A stretch of 64,000 bases of DNA from Nocardia sp. NBC_00403 (GTDB lineage Bacteria; Actinomycetota; Actinomycetes; Mycobacteriales; Mycobacteriaceae): contig NZ_CP107939.1 of NCBI RefSeq assembly GCF_036046055.1, forward strand, positions 4,092,001 to 4,156,000, written 5' to 3'. Below are positions 18,359-25,413 of the stretch, in pieces; position 1 is the first letter of the stretch, and each line of letters starts with the position of its first letter. The translations under genes and the position numbers were made by a program. The notes beneath the pieces are model-generated. The model was not told the DNA's origin, searched no databases, and saw only the letters and a list, made by a program, of their open reading frames with translations.

Positions 18359-18361
18359 CGT

Positions 18362-18401
18362 ACATTACTTATTGACTTCGACTGTTCAGAAAACGTAATG
18401 T
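18362..18401 (+). promoter_or_regulatory. Promoter with inverted repeat ahead of the acyl-CoA dehydrogenase
   Basis: ACATTAC (18362-18368) and GTAATGT (18395-18401) are perfect inverted repeats. Between them TTGACT (18372-18377) and TAATGT (18396-18401) form a -35/-10 pair with 18-bp spacing. The repeat overlaps the -10 box and the upstream side of the -35, fitting repression by the neighbouring PaaX-type protein. Confidence 0.6.
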
Positions 18402-18428
18402 CCGAATCAGGCAGTCGAAGGAGCAGTC

Positions 18429-20066
18429 ATGCAGACACACGAGGTGTTCAACCAGTCCGTACCGTTGCACGGCCACAATGTCGCCGACGATCGGACTTTG
18501 CTCGACGGGCTTGTCCGTGAGGGCGCCGAATGGGCGGTCGACGAACTGAGTCGCCTCGGCGCTCTGGCAGGTACCGAGCAGGTGCAGGAGTGGGGCCGGC
18601 TCGCGAACGAGCATCCGCCGATTCTGCGGCCCTACGACAGGTTCGGTCACCGCATCGACGACATCGAGTTCCACCCGGCCTGGCACGAGCTGATGTCCAC
18701 GGCAGTTGCCAACGGGCTGCACGGCGCGCCGTGGAGCGACACCCGAGCGGGCAGCCACGTGGCACGCGCCGCCAAGTTCTATGTGTGGAGCAACGTCGAG
18801 GCCGGCCACACTTGCCCGATCTCGGCGACCTACGCGGCGGTGCCCGCGCTGCGGGAAAACCCCGAGCTGGCCACGATTTATGAGCCGCTGCTGTCGAATG
18901 CCTCGTATGAGGGCGGCCTGAAGCCTCCGCTGGAGAAGGCGGGCCTCCTCGCGACGATGTCCATGACCGAGAAGCAGGGCGGCTCCGACATTCGAGCCAA
19001 CACGACGCGCGCCATACCGCAGGCCGACGGCACGTACCGGATCATCGGCCACAAGTGGTTCACGTCGGCGACGATGGCCGACCTGTTCCTCGTGCTGGCG
19101 AAGACCGACGCGGGGGTGACGTGTTTCCTGGTGCCCCGTGTCCTACCGGACGGCACCCGCAACAATGTTCGCCTGATGCGGCTGAAGGACAAGCTGGGCA
19201 ATCGGTCGAACCCGTCGGCCGAGATCGAGTACGAGAACGCCTTCGCGTGGCGTGTCGGCGACGAAGGCCGTGGTGTGCCGACCATCATCAAGATGGTCAA
19301 TATGACTCGACTCGACTGTCTGATCGGGGCGGCGGCGGGGATGCGTCGCGGTGTCATCCAGGCCGTGCATCACGCGACACATCGGCAAGCCTTCGGCAAC
19401 TACCTCATCGACCAGCCGTTGATGCGCAACGTCCTGGCCGACCTGGCTGTGGAGTCCGAGGCGGCGTCGCTTCTGATGATGCGCCTCGCGGGTGCCCATG
19501 ACCGTGCCACCCGGGGTGACGAGGTGGAGTCCGACTTCCTGCGGCTGGCGCTCGCAGTCGGTAAGTACTGGGTGTGCAAGCGGTGGCCCGCCCATGCGGC
19601 CGAGGCGTTGGAGTGCTTCGGCGGCAACGGTTTCATCGAGGAGTCACAGATGCCGCGCTTGTTCCGGGAATCCCCACTCAACGGGATCTGGGAGGGCAGC
19701 GGAAACGTTGCGGCGCTCGACGTGCTGCGAGCGATGGCCAAGAACCCGCGCACCGTCGAAGGGTTCTTCGACGAGGTTGCGCTGGCCGGCCCCGAGCCGA
19801 GTATCCAGCGTGCGGTCAGCGAGATCCGTGCCCAGCTGACGGATCTGGCGAACGCGGAAGTCTTGGCCCGCCGCGTGATCGAGCGGATGGCACTGGTGCT
19901 GCAGGCGTCTCTCCTGGTGCGGTACGGCCATCCCGCGGTAACCGGCGCGTTCATCACCACCCGACTCCACGGCGACCGTGGCAGTGTGTACGGCACGCTG
20001 CCCGCCGGCGTGGACTTCTCGGCAATTATCGATCGCGTCACCACAAAGGTCGGCCGAGCGAGCTGA
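18429..20066 (+). CDS. AidB-like acyl-CoA dehydrogenase
   Basis: The 545-residue flavoprotein belongs to the AidB branch of acyl-CoA dehydrogenases. VEAGHTCPISATYAAVPAL, LLATMSMTEKQGGSDIRANT (flavin/substrate loop), GHKWFTSATMADLFLVLAKT, and the C-terminal CFGGNGFIEESQMPRLFRES with NGIWEGSGNVAALDVLRA are all typical. E. coli AidB has isovaleryl-CoA dehydrogenase activity and is induced by alkylation, but here the PaaX regulator and adjacent acyl-CoA ligase suggest a catabolic role for a branched or aromatic acyl-CoA. Start ATG 18429 follows GAAGGAG. The ligase follows after 34 bp on the same transcript. Confidence 0.88.
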   Translation: MQTHEVFNQSVPLHGHNVADDRTLLDGLVREGAEWAVDELSRLGALAGTEQVQEWGRLANEHPPILRPYDRFGHRIDDIEFHPAWHELMSTAVANGLHGAPWSDTRAGSHVARAAKFYVWSNVEAGHTCPISATYAAVPALRENPELATIYEPLLSNASYEGGLKPPLEKAGLLATMSMTEKQGGSDIRANTTRAIPQADGTYRIIGHKWFTSATMADLFLVLAKTDAGVTCFLVPRVLPDGTRNNVRLMRLKDKLGNRSNPSAEIEYENAFAWRVGDEGRGVPTIIKMVNMTRLDCLIGAAAGMRRGVIQAVHHATHRQAFGNYLIDQPLMRNVLADLAVESEAASLLMMRLAGAHDRATRGDEVESDFLRLALAVGKYWVCKRWPAHAAEALECFGGNGFIEESQMPRLFRESPLNGIWEGSGNVAALDVLRAMAKNPRTVEGFFDEVALAGPEPSIQRAVSEIRAQLTDLANAEVLARRVIERMALVLQASLLVRYGHPAVTGAFITTRLHGDRGSVYGTLPAGVDFSAIIDRVTTKVGRAS

Positions 20067-20100
20067 CCCGGCCCGGAACACAAGTCCAAGGAGTCGATGA

Positions 20101-21609
20101 ATGCAGGGAATCGGTGACTGGGCCACCCGGCGGGCCCAACTGAGCGGCGACAAGGTCGCGTTCGTGTCCGGTGAGCGCTCGTGGACCTACCGTGAGTTCG
20201 ACGACCGCACGAACAAGCTGGCGAACCAGCTGCGAGATCGGTTCGGCGTCAGACGGGGCGACCGAATCGCCGCGGTCGTGCCCACGTCCGTGGAATGCCT
20301 CGAGATCCTCTTCGCCACAGCGAAGCTCGGCGCGATCTTCACGCCGATCAACGTCCGGCTCACGGCACCCGAGATCGGTTATGTACTGGCCGATCTCGGT
20401 GCGGAACTGCTCTTCGTGCACGGGGCATTCGCCCAGGCCGGAGATGCGGTGAAGGAACCGGGCGTGCGGGTGCGCGAGGTGGTCGCCTTGGGGGCAGAGT
20501 ACGACGAACTTCTGGCCGCTGCCGATCCGACGCCGATGACGACGATGGCAGGTCGTCACGACGTGGCAGTGATCATGTACACGTCCGGAACCACCGGGCG
20601 CCCCAAGGGCGCCATGATCACCCACGAGAACCTCCGTGCCAACGCGGCCGCCGTCACCTCGGCGTTCGGACTGCGTTCGTGCGACGTCACCGTGACAGCC
20701 CTTCCGATGTTCCACATCGGAGGCCTGGGGCTCTACACATTGCCCTTCATCTATGTGGGCGGCCGGAACGTGATCATGCCATCGTTCGATCCGGTCGCGG
20801 TCCTCGACGCGGTGGTCGCGGAACAGGCGACTCAGCTGCTGCTGGTGCCGACGATGTGGCAGGCCATCATGGATGTTCCCGATCTGGAGCACTACGACCT
20901 CTCCTCGCTCGACTGTGCCCTCACCTCCGGTGCACCGGCACCCGTTTCGGTGCTGGACTTCCTAGCTCGCAGCGGCGTCCCGTTCCGGGAGGGATTCGGG
21001 ATGACCGAGTGCGCCCCGTCGGTCGCACTGCTCGACTCCGAACATGTTCGCGAGAAGGCCGGATCAATCGGGCGGCCACTCTTCGGGATCGAAACCCGGT
21101 TGGTCGACGACCTCGACCGTGACGTACCCGCCGGAACGGTTGGAGAACTATTGGTCCGAGCGGACAACGTGTTCGCCGGGTACTGGATGCGTCCCGAGGA
21201 GACGTCCCATGCGCTGCGGGGCGGATGGTTCCACACCGGTGACATGGGGCGAGCGGACGACGAGGGTTTCATCACCCTGGTCGACCGGAAGAAGGACATG
21301 CTCATCAGCGGCGGCGAGAATGTCTACTCCCGCGAGGTGGAGGTGGTCATCGCCGAGATGCCCGGTGTGCATGACGTGGCGGTAGTCGCGGCCTCGCACG
21401 AGAAATGGGGTGAGACGCCGGTCGCCTTCGTCGTGTCGAACAAGGGCGCGATGCTCACCGAGGACGATGTCATCGCCTTCACTCGGCAACGGCTGGCGCG
21501 TTTCAAGGTACCGACGCGGGTCGAGTTCATCGAGACGCTGCCGACGACGGCCACAGGCAAGGTGCAGAAGAACGCGCTCCGCGATCGCCTTCTTACCGAG
21601 ACGAACTGA
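20101..21609 (+). CDS. Acyl-CoA ligase (FadD-type AMP-binding enzyme)
   Basis: The 502-residue enzyme is an ANL-superfamily adenylate-forming ligase. P-loop TSGTTGRPKGAM is at about residue 160, then GFGMTECAPS, GWFHTGDMG, and the hinge DRKKDMLISGGENVYSREVE; the catalytic Lys is in TATGKVQKNALRD near the C-terminus. It activates a carboxylic acid to the CoA thioester with ATP. The adjacent AidB-like dehydrogenase and PaaX regulator point to one short acid-degradation operon; the substrate is not evident. Start ATG 20101 has AAGGAG about 12 bases upstream. It is the last gene of the operon. Confidence 0.92.
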   Translation: MQGIGDWATRRAQLSGDKVAFVSGERSWTYREFDDRTNKLANQLRDRFGVRRGDRIAAVVPTSVECLEILFATAKLGAIFTPINVRLTAPEIGYVLADLGAELLFVHGAFAQAGDAVKEPGVRVREVVALGAEYDELLAAADPTPMTTMAGRHDVAVIMYTSGTTGRPKGAMITHENLRANAAAVTSAFGLRSCDVTVTALPMFHIGGLGLYTLPFIYVGGRNVIMPSFDPVAVLDAVVAEQATQLLLVPTMWQAIMDVPDLEHYDLSSLDCALTSGAPAPVSVLDFLARSGVPFREGFGMTECAPSVALLDSEHVREKAGSIGRPLFGIETRLVDDLDRDVPAGTVGELLVRADNVFAGYWMRPEETSHALRGGWFHTGDMGRADDEGFITLVDRKKDMLISGGENVYSREVEVVIAEMPGVHDVAVVAASHEKWGETPVAFVVSNKGAMLTEDDVIAFTRQRLARFKVPTRVEFIETLPTTATGKVQKNALRDRLLTETN

Positions 21610-22165
21610 GCGGGAACTGCCTCCGATACTCGTCCCAGCTCGACGTGCAGGCGCGGGCAAGGCGACCGATCCGGTCCGGATCTGGTGCGGGCCAGTCCAC
21701 GCCGGGCTGTAGAAGGTCCTCGGCCGCCTTGTCCCCGAGCAGGAATTCACGCTGGTGCCGGGCGGCCCATCGAACAAGACGACCACCTTCGCCCGGCAAC
21801 TCGACTCCCGCAAATACGCGTAACCGCGAGTCGCCGTCGCCAGGAGGCGGAAGATGTTGCGCACCGATCCACCCCCAGAGAACCGAGCCCGAACTGGAAG
21901 GAGAACTCACCATTGACCACAGAACCGAGCCCAGAGACCGCCAGTAAACGGGCAAGACGTGCCGAACCGATCAACAAGCGCACCTTTACTGACGGCTGCT
22001 ACGTCGACGGCGTGTCAGAGTGCGACACGCCAACCCTTTTGCGCCAGCAGCAACTCTGTGGCAGTTACCGCCCCGCTGGCAACGTCACCGCGGCATCATT
22101 GCCTAGATCGGCAGCGCTAATGGTCGCGCCAAGGGCGCGAGGTTTGTGAACTCAACGCCGACAGC
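21610..22165. other. Degenerate stretch
   Basis: A short frame with VLGRLVPEQEFTLVPGG near 21710 looks like coding debris. No start, RBS or intact domain is present and I recognise no family. Confidence 0.35.
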
Positions 22166-22363
22166 ATGGTCGGTGTGGCTTGGCTGGTGAACTCGCTACA
22201 AGATGTTGGTGAGTCCGAGCGGGCGCAGGTGCTCGCCCACCGGCTGCCAGCCGCGGGTCGGTTCGAGGAGTTTCTGGTCACCGACGGTGACCGAAGCCGG
22301 TTCCGCTTCGGGCGAGAGCGTGACGGCAACCCCTCCGAGCCGTGGACATGGGATGACATCTAG
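22166..22363 (+). pseudogene. C-terminal remnant of an actinobacterial TPR-type protein
   Basis: The 65 residues VGVAWLVNSLQDVGESERA, LPAAGRFEEFLVTDG, RFRFGRERDGNPSEPWTWDD resemble the C-terminus of large actinobacterial proteins with helical repeats that end in RFRFGREPDG..A.PW.WDDL. The remainder of such a protein is absent upstream. It abuts the IS3 remnant, which probably marks the breakpoint. Confidence 0.5.
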
Positions 22364-22380
22364 GAAGAACTTTCGGCTCG

Positions 22381-22954
22381 ATGATCATGGTGGTCGGGGG
22401 CCACACACCCTCTCCGACCGGGATACGGGTCGCATCGGCCACCCACAGCTTGTTCGGGGCGTCGGCGGTGAAGTTCCGCTCGACCAGATCCGGCGCCGGC
22501 CTGGCCCACGGATCCTGTGTGGTGGAGCCGATCCGCCACTCGCGGCGCAAGAATGCTCCCCGCAGCCCGGCCCGGCGCATCAGCCGCTCGACCCGTTCGC
22601 GGCCGACACCGATGCCGCGCCGCGCCAGCATGGCATGCACTCGTGGGGAACCATAGGTGCCGCCGGAACTGGCGTGAATATCGACGATCTCAGCCAGCAG
22701 TTGTCGGTCTTCGAGCTGCCGCGCCGACGGCTGGGCCGCCCGCCTCTTCCGCTCATAGAACGTCGAGGACGCAATCTCGAGCACCCGTAGTAGGAGCTCG
22801 GCCGGGTACTGCGGGTGGTCTTTCACGAACCGCACGATCACCTCCGGGTCCGGTCGAGTTCCGAGGCGAAATGCGCACTCGCAGAACGCAACACCGCGTT
22901 TACCCGCTCGAGTTCGGCGATCCTCTTCTTCAGCTACCGGTTCTCATCGGCCAT
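22381..22954 (-). pseudogene. IS3-family remnant (OrfA tail and truncated OrfB)
   Basis: MADENR, a stop, then LKKRIAELERVNAVLRSASA is the C-terminal coiled coil of OrfA. OrfB follows: IVRFVKDHPQYPAELLLRVL, SGGTYGSPRVHAMLARRG, RVERLMRRAGLRGAFLRR (HTH_21 region), then ADAPNKLWVADATRIPVGEG with the first catalytic Asp. The frame then breaks at about 22380, so the second Asp and the Glu of the DDE triad are missing. The element is dead and is fused to the TPR remnant. Confidence 0.8.
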
Positions 22955-23149
22955 GTCTGTCCTCGGCCGATCGGCTCGCTCACCAGCGTCGGCTCATGGA
23001 GGTTCTTGCAGCACGTAGGCGGTGGTGCTGTTCAGCCCGGTGTGGCGCTGAAATCCCTCCCTGGATCACAGAACGTCGGTCGGAGCAGGTTCGACCGCAC
23101 CCAATTCGCTGCTCATCGCGGGGTACGCGGCTGGTGTTGATGGCGAGGT

Positions 23150-23398
23150 TCATCGCCGCACCTGTTGATGCGGTGTGGCGCCCTCCAGTTGCGCCCATGC
23201 CTGCCGCGCGGCGGCGGGGGCGTGCTCCCAGTCGGCGCGGATGGTGTCGATGCGGTCCAGCGTCGCGTGCAGTTCAACGGGGGTGAGGTCATGCTCGGAC
23301 GCGGCCGTGGAGAGCTGGGTGGCGAGCTGCTGGACGCGGGCGAAATCCGTGTGCAGGCGCGGCTGCCACTCCTGGATGGTGGTCAGGTCGATGAACAT
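23150..23398 (-). CDS. Small hypothetical protein
   Basis: The 82-residue product starts at ATG 23398 with an excellent AGGAGG seven bases upstream. It reads MFIDLTTIQEWQPRLHTDFA, followed by helical segments LATQLSTAASEHDLTPVELH and DRIDTIRADWEHA. It is a soluble, acidic, mainly helical protein with no cysteines or membrane segment. I do not recognise a family. It is the first of several leftward genes preceded by the same 21-bp motif (copy at 23468-23488). Confidence 0.6.
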   Translation of the reverse strand: MFIDLTTIQEWQPRLHTDFARVQQLATQLSTAASEHDLTPVELHATLDRIDTIRADWEHAPAAARQAWAQLEGATPHQQVRR

Positions 23399-23467
23399 CG
23401 TGTACCTCCTGCGAGCTACTGCGTGTGATTGAGACGAGGACCAGCATGCGCCGATGGCAACATTCGA

Positions 23468-23488
23468 GCATCGGTAACCGATAGGTAG
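23468..23488 (-). repeat. 21-bp upstream motif, copy 1
   Basis: On the plus strand GCATCGGTAACCGATAGGTAG; it matches 25008-25028 with two mismatches. It lies about 70 bp upstream of the small leftward gene. The core ATCGGTTACCGAT is itself palindromic, which suggests a shared regulator site. Confidence 0.5.
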
Positions 23489-23645
23489 TCGACGCAATTT
23501 GCGGTGCGAGCCGCTGGTTTGCTGGGTGGCTCAGCTGTCGGAGATCGGGCCTTGGTTCCGGGCGTGACGCTGTGAACGAGTCTCATTGCTGTACTGGCCC
23601 GATCGGCGCGCATGGCCGCAGGCAGACCTGTTGTTGTCTTCCCTG

Positions 23646-24275
23646 TCATGTCAGTGGACTTCTGCGAATGACGCACCACCCCAGAGGGAGTTGGACGCGA
23701 CGCGCCCGTATGTCGGTGACCAGTGTCGCGTAGCCCTCCCGGACCTCGGCGAGGTGGAACCACGCCTCGTGCCGCAGTTCCTCGTCGGTGGCGTGCAGGA
23801 CCGTCCACCACGCGTCGGCGTAGATCTTGGCGACATGGCTGATCACCTCGCCGAGGGAATGGGTGTGCTTGCGCACGTTGGGAGTTCGTGGAACGTGGCG
23901 CACCGCCCAAGAATCGATCTCACCGCCGATCCGCGCGATGTCGGCGTGGATCCCGGCCGCGTCGAAGTCTGCAGGATGTCGTGACAGGTCCAGATGCCCG
24001 GGGATCATGGCCGCGTGCAGGTCACCCAACTCTCGCGCCCACCCGATCAGCGGCGAACCACGCCTCAGGTGACCGGCAATCGCTGCCAACAGCTGCTCGG
24101 GTCCGAGCAGTGGCACCGGACCCCGCATTATGTCCGGATTGTCGGCATGGAAACCGCAGGCGATGCCCGCATCGCTGACCGCCGAGAGATTTTCCGCGTC
24201 GTCGACGGTCCGCTTTCCGAATCCCGCACCGACGTCTGCGTTCAGAGAGTCGAATATCTGTTTCGTGCTTTTCAT
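23646..24275 (-). CDS. DUF4254 protein with a LamB/YcsF-like N-terminus
   Basis: Residues about 60-200 match DUF4254: LGPEQLLAAIAGHL, LIGWARELGDLHAAMIPG, KHTHSLGEVISHVAKIYADA and HLAEVREGYATLVTDIRARR. The first 50 residues are different: LNADVGAGFG and DDAENLSAVSDAGIACGFHAD with DIMR match the N-terminus of the LamB/YcsF family (5-oxoprolinase subunit A), where these residues form the metal-binding start of the barrel. The rest of that barrel is missing. The product is either a chimera or is translated from an internal start such as ATG 24128. It follows the next DUF4254 gene by about 20 bp. Confidence 0.65.
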   Translation of the reverse strand: MKSTKQIFDSLNADVGAGFGKRTVDDAENLSAVSDAGIACGFHADNPDIMRGPVPLLGPEQLLAAIAGHLRRGSPLIGWARELGDLHAAMIPGHLDLSRHPADFDAAGIHADIARIGGEIDSWAVRHVPRTPNVRKHTHSLGEVISHVAKIYADAWWTVLHATDEELRHEAWFHLAEVREGYATLVTDIRARRVQLPLGWCVIRRSPLT

Positions 24276-24294
24276 GGCGCTTCTGAATCCTTGG

Positions 24295-24903
24295 TCATGG
24301 CCATGCCTTGGTCATTGCGGGCGCACGTCTGATTCCGGCGCACAAATCGTTGACAAGATCTTGGTAGCCGTCGGCGATGTGGTCGAGCTGTATCCAGATG
24401 TCCTCGAACGACGCGTTGTCCGGTTGCTCTGCAGCCGCCGACAGCATGGCCGATATCAGGGCAAGCCGGTCGACGACCGAACCAACAGTCTCGGTGTGCA
24501 GGAATGCGTCAGCGTGTGGAGTAGGGATTACCGCCTGCACCCACCGGTCGATGCCACACATGAGCCTGATCCGCTGACCATCGACAGGCTCGAACTGGAT
24601 CACCTCGGTGAACGTGACCGCTCGTCGGTGCAACCGTGTCAGCGCGAAAGCGGCGTTGAGGAGCGGTTGAAAGTCGTACTCCCAGCTGAGGACTGCTGCC
24701 AGAAGTAGGTCTCTGCCGGGAAGGTTCTTCGCGGTTGCCGGTGCCGACATCTCACTGGGCTTCTGCGAGTAAAGGCAACCGAAGCCAGCCGCCGACAATG
24801 ACATCGAACGACGACTTGGACCAAGGCGTAGTCGGCCGACAGCCCGCATCGAGCACAACCAACCAAGTCCTTGCCGGACCGCTACCGACTCGAGCTCCAC
24901 CAC
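24295..24903 (-). CDS. DUF4254 family protein
   Basis: The DUF4254 region covers residues about 60-200: LPGRDLLLAAVLSWEYDFQP, LTRLHRRAV, CGIDRWVQAVIPTP, FLHTETVGSVVDRLALISAM, and IADGYQDLVNDLCAGIRR. The family is common in Nocardia but has no known function. A strong AGGAGGAG precedes GTG 24903, but residues 1-50 do not look like the family; ATG 24750 matches the usual domain start better. It is paralogous to the following gene and probably co-transcribed with it. Confidence 0.65.
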   Translation of the reverse strand: MVELESVAVRQGLGWLCSMRAVGRLRLGPSRRSMSLSAAGFGCLYSQKPSEMSAPATAKNLPGRDLLLAAVLSWEYDFQPLLNAAFALTRLHRRAVTFTEVIQFEPVDGQRIRLMCGIDRWVQAVIPTPHADAFLHTETVGSVVDRLALISAMLSAAAEQPDNASFEDIWIQLDHIADGYQDLVNDLCAGIRRAPAMTKAWP

Positions 24904-25007
24904 GACGTACTCCTCCTCACATAGTTCGTCCGCGGTACGGGTGATCGGACTCGGCTACCGCGGTCGACCTGGCGAACCCCAGTATGTGCGGATAGGGAGC
25001 CAGCCGC

Positions 25008-25028
25008 GCATCTGTAACCAATAGGTAG
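25008..25028 (-). repeat. 21-bp upstream motif, copy 2
   Basis: On the plus strand GCATCTGTAACCAATAGGTAG, a two-mismatch match to 23468-23488, same orientation. It lies about 105 bp upstream of GTG 24903, the first of the tandem DUF4254 genes. Confidence 0.5.
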
Positions 25029-25110
25029 CGGCACCACAACGTGCAGGTGGTCCGATACTGGAGAACAGCGCGATGACCACCAGACGATTGATTCTCTCGG
25101 AGCGAGTCCA

Positions 25111-25380
25111 TTGATGACCGTCACGCGTATACGTACGTGTATCGGCTCGCTAGGTCTACGATCTGAGCTTCAGTCAGCACAAAAGGCCCGCCTGAACGAG
25201 AATGTCGTCGACCACGGCGAGTCGTCCTCCAGCGCAGCGCGCTGGCTCGCGACACACGGATTTCGACCGTGTCCAGCAGTCCTCGCCGCAGCGCGGCAGG
25301 CGCTCCTTATGCTCAGCAACACCTACCACCAGCTGGCGGCCGAGAACGACGCGGACCGGCGAATCCCACCTCAGCTGTGA
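25111..25380 (+). CDS. Doubtful small hypothetical protein
   Basis: An 89-residue frame beginning MMTVTRIRTCIGSLGLRSEL ends in a plausible helix (FRPCPAVLAAARQALLMLSN). It has no clear ribosome binding site and no known family; it may be a chance frame between the divergent DUF4254 promoter and the convergent LuxR-type gene. Confidence 0.2.
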   Translation: MMTVTRIRTCIGSLGLRSELQSAQKARLNENVVDHGESSSSAARWLATHGFRPCPAVLAAARQALLMLSNTYHQLAAENDADRRIPPQL

Positions 25381-25413
25381 TTACGGAATCGCCGTCGACT
25401 AATGCTCGGTCTG

